Of a stretch of DNA of 64,000 bases, positions 10,054-19,298 are shown one piece after another. The number at the start of each line of letters is the position of its first letter. Positions within the stretch are counted from its first letter, which is position 1. The DNA is from Asticcacaulis sp. MM231 (GTDB lineage: Bacteria > Pseudomonadota > Alphaproteobacteria > Caulobacterales > Caulobacteraceae): the NCBI RefSeq assembly GCF_964186625.1, contig NZ_OZ075108.1, positions 62,001 through 126,000 of the forward strand, given 5' to 3'. The position numbers and the translations under genes were made by a program. The notes below the pieces were generated by a model. The model was not told the origin of the DNA, searched no databases, and saw only the letters and a program-made list of their open reading frames with translations.

Positions 10054-10132
10054 GAACGCTCAAGCGCCGCATGGCTACCTCGTATCGGCTCGGGCGGGCT
10101 TTGCCCTTGCCAGATTGCCATAAGCAATCTGG
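10054..10132. repeat. dispersed repeat with variable hairpin, copy A
   Basis: Contains GCTCGGGCGGGC, then GCCCTTGCCA, then the stem CCAGATTGC-cataa-GCAATCTGG. A second copy at 50089-50161 keeps the constant blocks and the hairpin position but uses a different stem sequence. It lies downstream of the lysR gene, where the hairpin may also terminate transcription. Confidence 0.55.
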
Positions 10133-10144
10133 GGTCCTCTGGAG

Positions 10145-11044
10145 TCAGTCCAGATAGTCGCGCATGATCTCGACCACCCAGTCCATAAAGGCGCGGACGC
10201 GGCTGGCCTGATGGCGGCGACGCGGATAAATCATCGACACCGGCAGGGGCTCGGCTTCATAGGCTGGCAAAATTTCCACCAGCCTGCCCTCAGCGACATG
10301 ATGGCGATTGCCGGTGCGTGGTGACTGGAAGATGCCGAGGCCCGCCAGGGCGGCACTGCTGAAGGCTTCGGTGTTGTTGACCGTGATCCGCCCCGGCATA
10401 TCGATCACCTTGTACTCATCGCCGTCGCGGTACTCGAAACCAAATGGCCGCGCACCGAGTGTCAGGGCATAGTGGATCAGGTGATGGCCAGCCAGATCAT
10501 CGAGGGTCTGCGGTTCGCCATGGCGCGCCAGATAGGCCGGGCTGGCATAATTGCCCGTGTGCATCAGGCCGAGCGGACGCGACATCAGGGCCGAGTCGCT
10601 CAAACTACCGACACGGATCACGCAGTCGAAGCCTTCCGCCACCACATCGACCCGCCGGTCGGTACAGGACAGTTCGATAGCGATCCCCGGATGCTGGCTG
10701 AGAAATTCCGGCAGGCGCGGCATCAGAAAATTACGCGCCATGCTGACCGGCATATCGACGCGCAAGGCGCCCGTCAGCGCCCCTTGCGTGCGCTCGAACA
10801 TGGCGTCCAGTTCGTCAAGTTCGGCCAGCACATCGCGGCAGCGCTCATAATAGGCCTGACCATCGTGGGTAAGCTGAACCCGTCGCGTGGTGCGGTGGAA
10901 AAGCTGGATTTTAAGATGCGCCTCAAGCTGGCTGACGGCCGCCGAGGCGCTCGATTTCGGCAGGCCAAGCGACTGCGCCGCCGCCGTGAAGCTGCTCAGT
11001 TCGGCGACGCGGACAAAGGCGGTCATGGCTTCGAGGCAATTCAT
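10145..11044 (-). CDS. LysR family transcriptional regulator
   Basis: The 299-aa product has the N-terminal winged HTH typical of LysR (MTAFVRVAELSSFTAAAQSL then SSASAAVSQLEAHLKIQLFH with RTTRRVQLT) and a C-terminal substrate-binding fold. It belongs to the CrgA/DmlR-like branch. It is divergent from a short-chain dehydrogenase gene with a 93-base gap that holds a TGTTC-N9-GAACA inverted repeat at its own start codon. The usual arrangement is that the LysR protein controls the divergent enzyme gene and itself. The inducer is unknown. Confidence 0.92.
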   Translation of the reverse strand: MNCLEAMTAFVRVAELSSFTAAAQSLGLPKSSASAAVSQLEAHLKIQLFHRTTRRVQLTHDGQAYYERCRDVLAELDELDAMFERTQGALTGALRVDMPVSMARNFLMPRLPEFLSQHPGIAIELSCTDRRVDVVAEGFDCVIRVGSLSDSALMSRPLGLMHTGNYASPAYLARHGEPQTLDDLAGHHLIHYALTLGARPFGFEYRDGDEYKVIDMPGRITVNNTEAFSSAALAGLGIFQSPRTGNRHHVAEGRLVEILPAYEAEPLPVSMIYPRRRHQASRVRAFMDWVVEIMRDYLD

Positions 11045-11063
11045 TGTTCACATTATTCGAACA
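11045..11063. promoter_or_regulatory. LysR-type binding site between lysR and the SDR gene
   Basis: TGTTC-N9-GAACA is a perfect inverted repeat containing the T-N11-A signature of LysR boxes. It directly adjoins the lysR start codon and lies 75 bases upstream of the SDR start, suited to autoregulation and control of the divergent gene. Confidence 0.5.
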
Positions 11064-11137
11064 GTCAGGTCACATTTGCGATGTTTATCGCCTTTCTGGA
11101 AAACAGTAAACCGTGTCCATCAAACAAGGAGATACCT

Positions 11138-11890
11138 ATGAAAATCGCACTCATCACCGGCGGCAGCCGCGGCCTCGGCCGCAACATGGCCCAACATCTC
11201 GCCGCCAGGGGCACAGACATTATCTTCACCTACCGCACGCGCAAGGACGAGGCCGACAGCCTGATCGATGAACTGAAGCCTATGGGCCGCAAGGCCGTGG
11301 CCCTGCAACTCGATGCCGGCGTTACGGGCGGCTTCGACGCCTTTACCGCGCAGGTGCGCGAGGCGCTGCAAACCACCTGGGGCCGCGACCGCTTCGACGT
11401 CCTGATCAACAACGCCGGCACGGGCCTCTATGCGCCCTTTGCTGAGACGACGGAGGCGCAGTTCGATGAGGTGATGAACCTGCACTTCAAGGGCGTCTTC
11501 TTCCTCACGCAGAAACTGCTGCCGCTGATCCATGACGGCGGCGTGATCCTGAATGTATCGTCTGGTCTGGCGCGCTTCAGCTATCCCGGCTCTTCGGCCT
11601 ATGCCGCCATGAAAGGCGCCATCGATGTGCTGACGCGCTATCAGGCGGTGGAACTGGGCGCACGCCGTATTCGTGTCAATTCGATCGCGCCGGGCGCCAT
11701 CGCCACCGATTTTGGCGGCGGTCGCGTGCGTGACGATGCCCATCTCAGCGCCGCCATCGCCAGCCAAACGCCGCTGGGTCGCGTGGGTCTGCCGGACGAT
11801 ATCGGTGGCGCGGTGGCCATGCTGGTATCGGATGAGGCTGGCTGGATCAATGGCCAGCGCATCGAACTCTCAGGCGGGATTCATGCCTGA
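11138..11890 (+). CDS. short-chain dehydrogenase/reductase (SDR)
   Basis: A 250-aa NAD(P)-dependent oxidoreductase of the classical SDR family. Visible motifs are the TGGSRGLG cofactor loop at residues 7-14, NNAG, the catalytic Ser before YAAMK (Tyr-x-x-x-Lys), and the C-terminal GWINGQRIELSGG. AAGGAG lies seven bases before the ATG at 11138; the longer open frame upstream overlaps the divergent lysR gene and is ignored. The basic residues after the first strand (TYRTRKDE) favour NADPH. The substrate is unknown. It is likely controlled by the adjacent LysR regulator. Confidence 0.9.
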   Translation: MKIALITGGSRGLGRNMAQHLAARGTDIIFTYRTRKDEADSLIDELKPMGRKAVALQLDAGVTGGFDAFTAQVREALQTTWGRDRFDVLINNAGTGLYAPFAETTEAQFDEVMNLHFKGVFFLTQKLLPLIHDGGVILNVSSGLARFSYPGSSAYAAMKGAIDVLTRYQAVELGARRIRVNSIAPGAIATDFGGGRVRDDAHLSAAIASQTPLGRVGLPDDIGGAVAMLVSDEAGWINGQRIELSGGIHA

Positions 11891-11904
11891 TTTGGAATGC
11901 GTAA

Positions 11905-12405
11905 CTAAACGCCGGTGAGGTCCACCACGATCCGGCGTTCGGCCAGGTGGACTTCCGGCACGTTTTCCATGGTGAACAAGAGGTAGAAGTTCGGTCCTTC
12001 GAGCGGGTGGATATCGAGCAGGTCGCCGGCGCCGAAATTGTCGACATTCATCACCCGGCCGATTTCCGCACCGGCCTGATCGAAGACCTTCATGCCGATC
12101 AGGTCGGTGATGTAATATTCGTCCTCGTCCGGCGCGGGCAGTTCAGCGCGATCGATATAGAGCTTGAGCCCCTTGATCTTATCGGCGGCGGTGCGATCGG
12201 GCACGCCTTCGGCCTTGACGATCAGCGCGCCCTTCTGTTCGCGCGCCTTGGTGATGACCAGGGCCGGTTCCCCCTTGTCATTGAGCAGGGGACTATATTC
12301 CAGCACGCTGAACGGATCGTCCATAAAGCTCAGCAGCTTGAATTCACCGTTAAGGCCGTTGGCGGCGCTTACTTGCGCAACGAAGATCAGGTCAGGTTTG
12401 GTCAT
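11905..12405 (-). CDS. rimM: ribosome maturation factor RimM
   Basis: RimM helps mature the 16S rRNA 3' domain around protein S19. The 166-aa product has the N-terminal RimM barrel (FVAQVSAANGLNGEFKLLSF) and the C-terminal PRC-barrel region (YYITDLIGMKVFDQAGAEIG ... DIHPLEG). The family motif GxxGE-K/R is kept as GLNGEFK. It lies downstream of rpsP in the usual order, but trmD and rplS, which normally follow, are not in the window; an SDR gene convergent with it ends here. A strong terminator separates rpsP from rimM. Confidence 0.93.
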   Translation of the reverse strand: MTKPDLIFVAQVSAANGLNGEFKLLSFMDDPFSVLEYSPLLNDKGEPALVITKAREQKGALIVKAEGVPDRTAADKIKGLKLYIDRAELPAPDEDEYYITDLIGMKVFDQAGAEIGRVMNVDNFGAGDLLDIHPLEGPNFYLLFTMENVPEVHLAERRIVVDLTGV

Positions 12406-12424
12406 ATCCGTTCCTATATAGAAA

Positions 12425-12452
12425 AAGGGTCAGGACGCAAATCCTGACCCTT
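12425..12452 (-). terminator. terminator between rpsP and rimM
   Basis: AAGGGTCAGGA and TCCTGACCCTT form an 11-bp stem with a 6-nt loop. On the minus strand it is followed by TTTTC. It would end the rpsP transcript or attenuate read-through into rimM. Confidence 0.65.
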
Positions 12453-12477
12453 CAACATGTGTGCGAAAACGCGCGCC

Positions 12478-12975
12478 TTATTCCGAAGCGGGTTGCTCTT
12501 CGGCAGCGGCTTCAGCGGCCGGAGCCTCTTCAGCCGGGGCTTCTTCAGCCACAGGTGCGTTCTTGGCGGCTTCGGCTTCGGCCTTGGCGGCAGCCTTGGC
12601 TTCTTCAGCTTCAGCCTTGGCAGCGGCTTCGGCGTCGATACGGTCCTGTTCGCGCTGGGCGCGTTCAGCGGCGCGCTCTTGCGCCTTCTTGCCCGGAACA
12701 GCCTTTTGCGGGTTGTTGCCGTGTTCCCACTTCACGAGGCCTTCTTGGCTAAGGAAGCGCGCAACGCGGTCGGTAGGCTGGGCGCCCTTCTTGAGCCACT
12801 CGGCGATGCGCTCAACCTTGAGCGTAACGCGTTGAGCGTCCTTCGGCAGCATCGGGTTGTAGGTGCCGACCTTTTCGATGAACTTGCCGTCGCGGGCGGC
12901 GGTCGCATCAGCGATGACGATGGTGTAGTAAGGGCGCTTCTTGGAGCCACCGCGGGACAGACGAATCTTAAGCAT
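12478..12975 (-). CDS. rpsP: 30S ribosomal protein S16 with long Ala/Glu tail
   Basis: S16 is a primary-assembly protein of the 30S subunit. The start [20 protein letters not shown] and the following [20 protein letters not shown] are diagnostic. The core ends at about residue 85; the remaining 80 residues are an Ala/Glu/Lys-rich tail ([20 protein letters not shown]) likely to be disordered or helical. Alphaproteobacterial S16 proteins often carry extensions of this kind, but 165 aa is at the long end. It sits between ffh and rimM, the standard order. Confidence 0.95.
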   Translation of the reverse strand: MLKIRLSRGGSKKRPYYTIVIADATAARDGKFIEKVGTYNPMLPKDAQRVTLKVERIAEWLKKGAQPTDRVARFLSQEGLVKWEHGNNPQKAVPGKKAQERAAERAQREQDRIDAEAAAKAEAEEAKAAAKAEAEAAKNAPVAEEAPAEEAPAAEAAAEEQPASE

Positions 12976-12999
12976 TTCAGTATCCTAGAGTTAAAAGAG

Positions 13000-14577
13000 T
13001 TATTTCTTTGTGGGGTCGAACGGCTTTGCGCCCGGTAAACCGGGAAGGCCGCCGAACAGGCCCGATGGAGGAGTGGCGCCGGGAAGTTTCCCGCCGCCGA
13101 GAGATTTCAGTTTTTCGAGATCGAGCGCCGGGTTGAGGCCTGCCAGCGGATTACCACCGGGGCCGGCCTGCGGATTGGCACCCATCTTCTTAGCCAGTTC
13201 GGCCATGTTGGGCTGCGCGCCACCCGCCCCCATGCCAAACATTTTCGCCATCGCGCCCATCTGGCCACGGCCATTGGAACGCGACATCATCTTGAAGGTA
13301 TCGGCCATCTGGCGATGCTGCTTCAGGAGGCGGTTGATTTCCTGGACCTCGACGCCCGAACCTGCGGCGATACGGCGCTTGCGCGAAGCGTTGAGCAGGT
13401 CCGGCTTCTTGCGCTCCAGCTTGGTCATCGAGGTGATGATGGCCACCTGGCGATCGAACACCTTGTCGTTCAGGTTCGATTCCTCGATCTGTTTCTTGAC
13501 CTTCTGGACGCCCGGCAGCAGGCCCATAATGCCCGACATGCCACCCATCTTCTTCATCTGGCGCAACTGATCGGCCAGATCATCGAGATCGAACTGGCCC
13601 TTGGCCATCTTCTTCGCCATGGCCTCGGCCTTGGCGACGTCCAGTTCCTGCGACGCCTTTTCGACCAGCGCGACGACATCGCCCTGACCGAGGATACGGC
13701 CGGCGATACGGCGCGCGTCGAAGACATCGAGCGCATCAACCTTTTCGCCGGCGCCGAGATACTTGATTGGCAGGCCGGTGACGGCGCGCATCGACAGCAT
13801 GGCACCGCCGCGACCATCGCCATCGGCGCGGGTCAGGATCAGGCCGGTGAGCGGCAGGCGCTCATGGAAGGCGCTGGCGGTGCGCACGGCGTCCTGTCCG
13901 GTGAGGCTGTCGGCGACGAGGAAGGTTTCGGTCGGCTTGGCGAGCCTGGCGATCTCGGCCGCTTCGTCCATCATCGCTTCATCGAGCGTGGTGCGGCCGG
14001 CGGTATCGAGGATCAGGACGTCGAAGCCCTGCAGCTTGGCCGATTGCAGCGCGCGGCGTGCGATCTCGACTGCGCTCTGGCCGGCAACAATCGGCAGGAC
14101 GGCGACATCGACCTGTTCGCCGAGCAGCTTGAGCTGCTCCATGGCGGCCGGACGGCGCGTATCGAGCGAAGCCATCATGACCTTCTTGCGATCGAACTTG
14201 GTCAGGCGCAGGGCCAACTTGGCCGAGGTGGTGGTCTTGCCCGAGCCTTGCAGACCGGCCATCAGGATGACGACGGGCGGCACGGCGGCCAGATTGATCG
14301 GCTCCGGCTCTTCGCCGCCCAGCATCTCGATCAGGCCGTCATAGACGATCTTGACCACCTGGTCGGCGGGACGAACGGCCTTGATGACCGCTTCGCCGGT
14401 GGCCATTTCCTTGGCGCGCGTCATGAACTGGCGGACGACCGGCAGCGCCACGTCGGCTTCCAGCAGGGCGACGCGCACTTCGCGCAGGGCCTCGTCGACA
14501 TCCTTTTCCGAAAGGACGCCGCGGCCGCTGAGGCGGTCAAACAAACCGGAAAGACGGTCGTTTAAGCTGTCGAACAT
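13000..14577 (-). CDS. ffh: signal recognition particle protein Ffh
   Basis: Ffh is the GTPase of the signal recognition particle. With 4.5S RNA it targets nascent membrane proteins to FtsY. The 525-aa product shows an N-domain (MFDSLNDRLSGLFDRLSGRG), the G1 loop GLQGSGKTTTSAKLA, DTAGR (G3), TRADGDGRGG (G4/closing loop) and a Met-rich M domain with GSGVEVQEINRLL and FKMMS. The C-terminus is a Gly/Pro-rich tail. It is followed by rpsP 24 bases on, so co-transcription is likely. No 4.5S RNA gene is seen nearby. Confidence 0.97.
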   Translation of the reverse strand: MFDSLNDRLSGLFDRLSGRGVLSEKDVDEALREVRVALLEADVALPVVRQFMTRAKEMATGEAVIKAVRPADQVVKIVYDGLIEMLGGEEPEPINLAAVPPVVILMAGLQGSGKTTTSAKLALRLTKFDRKKVMMASLDTRRPAAMEQLKLLGEQVDVAVLPIVAGQSAVEIARRALQSAKLQGFDVLILDTAGRTTLDEAMMDEAAEIARLAKPTETFLVADSLTGQDAVRTASAFHERLPLTGLILTRADGDGRGGAMLSMRAVTGLPIKYLGAGEKVDALDVFDARRIAGRILGQGDVVALVEKASQELDVAKAEAMAKKMAKGQFDLDDLADQLRQMKKMGGMSGIMGLLPGVQKVKKQIEESNLNDKVFDRQVAIITSMTKLERKKPDLLNASRKRRIAAGSGVEVQEINRLLKQHRQMADTFKMMSRSNGRGQMGAMAKMFGMGAGGAQPNMAELAKKMGANPQAGPGGNPLAGLNPALDLEKLKSLGGGKLPGATPPSGLFGGLPGLPGAKPFDPTKK

Positions 14578-14622
14578 GAACCAGAACCTTCATTAAGTCT
14601 GCGCATTTTCGGACCAAACCAC

Positions 14623-14662
14623 AAAAACAAAAAACCCCCGAGGGCGCCACGCGCTGTCGGGG
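14623..14662 (-). terminator. intrinsic terminator upstream of ffh
   Basis: On the minus strand CCCCGA pairs with TCGGGG, with an inner GCGC-gtg-GCGC stem, followed by TTTTTTGTTTTT. It is a strong intrinsic terminator for whatever is transcribed from upstream, probably the glycosyltransferase gene 330 bases away. Confidence 0.75.
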
Positions 14663-14994
14663 AGCCTTCTCATCCTCGTTATTCCTGGTCAGGAAAGGTC
14701 GTGATGGTGAAGGGTTTCATGATAGGGCGCGAAGAGGTGCGCGGATGTGAGCGGTTCTTTGACGGAAAAGCCCGTGAGAGTCAAGCCTGTGGGCGATTGG
14801 GTTGCCGAAGTAAGGAAAAGGGAGTCCACAAATAAGACAGATAGTCTGACGCAGATGGAAACCAGACGCAAAAATTAGCAGCTTGACTGAGCGCCACCGG
14901 CGGGCGTTTGCCTTTGATCAAGTATGACTTACCACCCGCGCTGATCATCTGCGCTTATCTGTAGATCCCCTTAAACCTTTGATTTTCCGCGCGC
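14663..14994. other. intergenic region between ffh and the glycosyltransferase, no gene seen
   Basis: About 330 bases. A 60-codon frame (14689-14871, minus) and a 13-codon frame (14679-14720, minus) just before the terminator both lack a ribosome-binding site. A small RNA ending at the terminator is possible, but I see no known family. Confidence 0.35.
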
Positions 14995-16243
14995 TTATAA
15001 ATATCCGTTGAAAGGCAACGTAACCAGCGCTTCGCGGCGCCAGGGGATATGCAGGGCCCGGACAGACTGCACCGCCGCCGCACTGAGTTTCCGGCGCAGA
15101 TCCGGATTGGTCGCCAGATCACGCAGAACGGATGCCGCTGCAGGCGCGTCGGGTTCGGCCCACACCTGCGCCGGATCGCCCTTAACGAGGCTGTAGGCCC
15201 CTTCCGGATCATACACCGGCACCAGGGTTGAGGCCACGAGTTCTTGAATTTTCCGCCGTCATGAAATCGCTGTTGCCCGACCAGCCGGTGGCGATGACCG
15301 CCACGCCCGCCGCCATAGCCTCCGCCAGCGTCAGACCGAAGCCCTCAGCGCGATGCAGCGATATCAGCACATCGAAGGCACCGATAAAGGCCTCCATGTC
15401 GCGTTCATTGAGGCGCTCATTGGTCAGGCGGATGTCGTTGCGCGTCGAGACCAGGGCCAGCAGTTTGTCGGCCGAGCTGCGGTCACGACCGGGATCGCTG
15501 ACCTTCAGGGTCAGGCGCGCCGTGGCTGATGGTTCGGGAAAGGCCTGCTGCCACGCTTCGAGCACACCCCACGGATTTTTGCGCACGGCCGACGACTTGG
15601 CGTCGAACAGGCTCAGCACTTCGCAGACCCCGTCCTGCAAACCAAACCTCTGCCGGGCCATCTCATGACGCATCGGCGGCGGCATGGGCACAGGATGCGG
15701 CATAATGCGCAGGCGCGGGATGAGATCGGCAAGGTTTGCTTCGGTGAAGGTGGCGATCATGGCCTCTTGCACAAAACGGCTCGGCACCCAGATTTCATGC
15801 AGATACTCGGCGGCGAAGATCCAGCTTGCCGGCGCCTTGGGCGTTTCCCATGCCCAATAGGCGATGCGGTAACGATCGGCCCAGGTGACGTAATCATGCG
15901 CCATCAGCGCGACCAGAACCTCGGGGGCATTGGCGTGGATATACCATACCCCGCCCTTGCCCGGCAAAGGGGCGCCGCCGAAGACAAACTGATCGAAACA
16001 GTCGCGCAGATCATCTTCGATGATATCGAAACCGCCGGCCTTGAAACCTTGCGCCGACAAACGGCCGCCCTGGGCGATTCCGGTGGTTTCATTGAAAAAA
16101 GCGGAGACGACGAAATCACCCGCCTTGGGCGCGCTGTCCGCAGCCCTGGTCCAGCCCGAGGATTTCAGGCGGGCGAGCGCATTGAGCCCACCATGGATAA
16201 GGGGCAGGCGATATTTTAAAGGGATGTGCCTCAGGCCCAGCAT
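14995..16243 (-). pseudogene. glycosyltransferase family 1-like, one-base frameshift
   Basis: The first frame (16243 to about 15245) encodes a glycosyltransferase with an N-terminal Rossmann half (VVSAFFNETTGIAQGGRLSA) and the C-terminal donor site SLHRAEGFGLTLAEAMAAGV followed by GWSGNSDFMTAEN. At about 15250 the frame goes wrong. The next frame continues naturally with LVASTLVPVYDPEGAYS and WAEPDAPAAASVL to a stop at 14995. Removing one A in the aagaac stretch restores a single protein of about 415 aa. This is either a recent pseudogene or a sequence error. Such enzymes transfer sugars to polysaccharide or glycolipid; the exact substrate is unknown. Two other glycosyltransferase genes lie within 5 kb. 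Confidence 0.75.
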
Positions 16244-16270
16244 GACAAACGCTTCGCTATGGAGAAGAGG

Positions 16271-16292
16271 CTAAAAGCCTAACGGCTTTTAG
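16271..16292 (-). terminator. hairpin downstream of the 75-aa gene
   Basis: CTAAAAGCC-taac-GGCTTTTAG has perfect 9-bp arms. It lies ten bases past the stop of the small gene at 16302 and probably ends its transcript. Confidence 0.55.
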
Positions 16293-16301
16293 GGTAAAAA
16301 G

Positions 16302-16529
16302 CTACAGCCCAAGCCACTTGCGGCGTTGCGACCAGTAGGATTGGAACTGATCAGCCTGGGAAGCGTCCTCGAAGGTGACCACCTTGATCTGGTGATCGCC
16401 CGTGGGATCAGAACGCACGGAGATGGAATCGGTATCGGCGATGGAGGCAGCTTCGACAAATTTGAAAAAGGCACCGAAGAAGGCGTCCTGCTCGGAATCG
16501 GTATTTAAATCAAACTCTAAACTGACCAC
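16302..16529 (-). CDS. hypothetical protein, 75 aa
   Basis: I do not recognise this protein. The GTG at 16529 is preceded by GAGGTG at good spacing. The product is acidic in its first part (EFDLNTDSEQDAFFGAFFKF) and ends with an aromatic, basic tail (YWSQRRKWLGL). It may be a small one-domain alpha/beta fold. It stands alone between two larger genes and has its own hairpin terminator. Confidence 0.6.
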   Translation of the reverse strand: MVSLEFDLNTDSEQDAFFGAFFKFVEAASIADTDSISVRSDPTGDHQIKVVTFEDASQADQFQSYWSQRRKWLGL

Positions 16530-16807
16530 GCCGGCACCTCATAAGTTACGCCTGTCACTTAAGCTAGGCATTCCGTCTTCGGAAATCGATGCAAGAACCC
16601 GGCCACAATGTCAGGTTTCTGCAAAAACTGTGCACTGCACAATGGGTATAATGAACCCCATTACGCCGCCAGAGTCAAAACCTATAAACACATTTTTAAC
16701 CTGTAATGACCGTCTTGTGACCGCAAAGCCGCTAAAAACAAGGATGACAGCCTTGTCCCGGGTTGCGATCACAATTTTATAAAGACGGTTCGCGCGGCAA
16801 CCGAAAT

Positions 16808-18007
16808 CTATTCCGCCGCGCTGACGAGTTTGGCGTTCGGCAGAAGCAACTTCTTCACATTGCGCGCCGCCTGACGGATACGGTTCTCATTTTCGACCAA
16901 TCCGAGACGGACATAGCCTTCGCCGTATTCACCGAATCCCAAACCGGGCGCCACGGCGACGTGGGCTTCCTCGATCAGCATCTTGGCGAATTCCATCGAG
17001 CCCATGTGCTCGAACTTCGGCGGGATCTTGGCCCAGGCGAACATCGAAGCCGGCGGCGCGGGGATATCCCAGCCGGCGCGCTTCATGGAATTGATCAGCA
17101 CGTCACGACGCGACTTATAGGTGGCGCGGATCTCGGCGACATTGTCCTGAGGACCATTGAGCGCGGCGGCGGCCGCCACCTGGATCGGGGCGAACCCACC
17201 GTAATCGAGATAGGATTTGACGCGGGCCAGAGCCGCGCAGATCTGGGCATTGCCGACCACCATGCCGACGCGCCAACCGGCCATGGCATAGGTCTTTGAC
17301 AGAGAATTGATCTCGACAGAGCGTTCGATGGCGCCCTCGACCTGAAGGATCGACGGCGGCGGGTTGTCCTCAAAATAGATTTCCGAATAGGCGATATCGC
17401 TGAGCACGATCAGGTCGTGCTTTTTGGCGATACGGATGACCTCCTTGTAGAAATCGAGATCCACCCATTGCGCCGTCGGGTTCGACGGGTAGGAGACGAT
17501 CATCACCGAGGGCGTCGGCACCGAATGCTTGACGGCCTTTTCGATACCCGAAAGATATTGTTCGGGGGACAGCGCCGGCACATGACGAATAACACCACCG
17601 GCCATCAGGAAGCCGAAGGCGTGGATCGGATAGGCCGGATTGGGGCAGATCACCGTATCGCCCGGCGCCGTGATGGCCATGGCGAGGTTGGCGAAGCCTT
17701 CTTTGGAGCCCAGGGTGGCGACCACCTCGGTATCCGGATTGAGCTTGACGCCATAGCGGCGATCATAATAGCCCGCCATCGCCTTGCGCAGGCCCTGCAC
17801 GCCTTTCGACACGCTGTAACCATGCGTTTTCGGCTTCTGCACCGTCTCGACCAGCTTGTCGACGATATGCTGCGCGGTGGGCATATCGGGATTGCCCATA
17901 CCGAAATCGATGACATCCGTGCCCGCCGCTCGCAGACGCGCCTTCACCTTGTTGACTTCTTCGAAGACATAGGGAGGCAGGCGGCGGATACGGTAAAAGT
18001 CACGCAT
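16808..18007 (-). CDS. class I/II pyridoxal-phosphate aminotransferase (AlaC-like)
   Basis: A fold-type I aminotransferase. The closest group is the alanine/glutamate-pyruvate transaminases (AlaC), often annotated as LL-diaminopimelate aminotransferase in alphaproteobacteria. Visible features are FGMGNPDMPT near the N-terminus, SYPSNPTAQWVD, LSDIAYSEIYF, and the PLP lysine in INSLSKTYAMAGWRVG. The ATG at 18007 starts MRDFYRIRRLPPYVFEEVNK, the conserved beginning. A TTG three codons earlier has a closer AAGG, so 18016 is an alternative start. It is monocistronic with about 365 bases of AT-rich DNA upstream. Confidence 0.88.
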   Translation of the reverse strand: MRDFYRIRRLPPYVFEEVNKVKARLRAAGTDVIDFGMGNPDMPTAQHIVDKLVETVQKPKTHGYSVSKGVQGLRKAMAGYYDRRYGVKLNPDTEVVATLGSKEGFANLAMAITAPGDTVICPNPAYPIHAFGFLMAGGVIRHVPALSPEQYLSGIEKAVKHSVPTPSVMIVSYPSNPTAQWVDLDFYKEVIRIAKKHDLIVLSDIAYSEIYFEDNPPPSILQVEGAIERSVEINSLSKTYAMAGWRVGMVVGNAQICAALARVKSYLDYGGFAPIQVAAAAALNGPQDNVAEIRATYKSRRDVLINSMKRAGWDIPAPPASMFAWAKIPPKFEHMGSMEFAKMLIEEAHVAVAPGLGFGEYGEGYVRLGLVENENRIRQAARNVKKLLLPNAKLVSAAE

Positions 18008-18016
18008 GACGGACAA

Positions 18017-18382
18017 GGGGCCTTATGACAGGAGGGATGGGAAGCGTCATATGGCGCATCACGTTTCGTTTGTCATCCCATCAGAGCCATTTTTTTCGGA
18101 ATATTTTGCACAAATGTCGGAAAATTTCCCAACTTAAGCCATAAGCCTAGCCTATGGTTTCCTAGTACTAGCTTAAGGGCTTCGACACATAATATTAGAG
18201 CAAATAGACTTGCGTTGCGGCGCAATATGGGCTTCAAAAGGGGGTACGCAAAGCTTAACACAAACTCTAAAATACTGACATCTTACTGTTTTTAAATGGA
18301 TTTTTAGCGTCGCGCTACCGCTTAAAACAAAGTGCACCTTGTCTTGATCAGACTAAATTTAGTCAGCATAGAGAGTATCGTT
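18017..18382. other. AT-rich intergenic region between divergent genes
   Basis: About 365 bases lie between the aminotransferase and a glycosyltransferase. Base composition is clearly AT-richer than the coding DNA. It must hold promoters for both directions, but I see no strong consensus, repeat or small gene. Confidence 0.4.
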
Positions 18383-19219
18383 TTGACACAGGTGAGCTTG
18401 ATTGTCAGCACACGTAACAGAGCAGAGCAGCTTAAGGCTTGCCTCACCTATGTGGCTGCAATCCAGACAAGTCTTTCCTGGGAAGTGATCCTCGTAGACA
18501 ACAATTCAAACGATAATACCCAGGATATCATCGCTGATTTTATCCAAGCGCAGCCAGCACTTACCATACGCTCTCTGGTATGTACGCAGGTAGGCGGGGC
18601 CAACGGCCATAATATGGCTGTTCGCGAAGCGCAGAGCGATATCTTCTCGTTTGTGGACGATGATTGCTATGTCAGCCCCTCTCATATTGATGACGTAGCC
18701 GCCATTTTCTCCGATCCTGAGATTCAGTTCGCGGGTGGCGGCATCATCCTGCACGATGAGACCGATGACCGCCTGACCACTAACTACGAGACCAATGCCG
18801 TTCCCTTCGCACCACGCAAATTCATCGAAGCTGGCTATGTCCAGGGTGCCAATCTTATGTTCCGCAAAAAGCCCTTCATGGAACTGGGCGGCTTTGACCC
18901 TCTCTTCGGCGCAGGCGGCACCTTCTCGGGCGCGGATAGCGAACTGGCCAACCGGTTCAGCAAGGGCGGATTCAAGGGCGGATTTATCCGCCACCCCCAT
19001 GGCCGCAAGCCGGGCACAACGCAAAAGCTGGTCAATTTCTATGATTACGGCATGGGCGCGATCCTGATGAAGAATATAGACATGACAACACACGGTCTGC
19101 ATTGCGCGATACGCATCGTGCGCGAGATCGCCTTCTCGATCCTCAAGAAGCGCGACATTACGCGCGCTCGCCAGATCATCAGAGGAGCACGTCATTACCA
19201 CTCCCGCCGGGCGAAGTGA
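18383..19219 (+). CDS. glycosyltransferase family 2
   Basis: A GT-A fold glycosyltransferase. It shows the N-terminal VSLIVSTRNRAEQLKACL, EVILVDNNSNDNTQDI (nucleotide site), the metal-binding FVDDDCYVSP, and GGFDPLFGAGGTFSGADSEL downstream. It likely adds sugars to a surface polysaccharide. No ATG is available. A TTG at 18383 with GAGAG seven bases upstream gives the natural N-terminus; a GTG at 18332 would add 17 residues. The C-terminus is basic and lacks membrane spans. It lies in a neighbourhood with two other glycosyltransferases. Confidence 0.85.
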   Translation: MTQVSLIVSTRNRAEQLKACLTYVAAIQTSLSWEVILVDNNSNDNTQDIIADFIQAQPALTIRSLVCTQVGGANGHNMAVREAQSDIFSFVDDDCYVSPSHIDDVAAIFSDPEIQFAGGGIILHDETDDRLTTNYETNAVPFAPRKFIEAGYVQGANLMFRKKPFMELGGFDPLFGAGGTFSGADSELANRFSKGGFKGGFIRHPHGRKPGTTQKLVNFYDYGMGAILMKNIDMTTHGLHCAIRIVREIAFSILKKRDITRARQIIRGARHYHSRRAK

Positions 19220-19298
19220 AGCCTTGCCCGCCAGATAAAGAGACCGCCAAGCGACGCTAATCGCCTTCGCAAACTGTCACGCCGCTTTTTATGCCCCC

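Noticed and set aside
14679..14720. 13-codon frame MKPFTITTFPDQE before a terminator, looking like an attenuator leader
   Set aside because: No ribosome-binding site, no run of one amino acid, and the downstream gene is ffh, which is not amino-acid controlled.
14580..14994. 4.5S SRP RNA next to ffh
   Set aside because: The conserved GGAAGC..AGCA-type apical loop sequence is not found in a suitable hairpin here.
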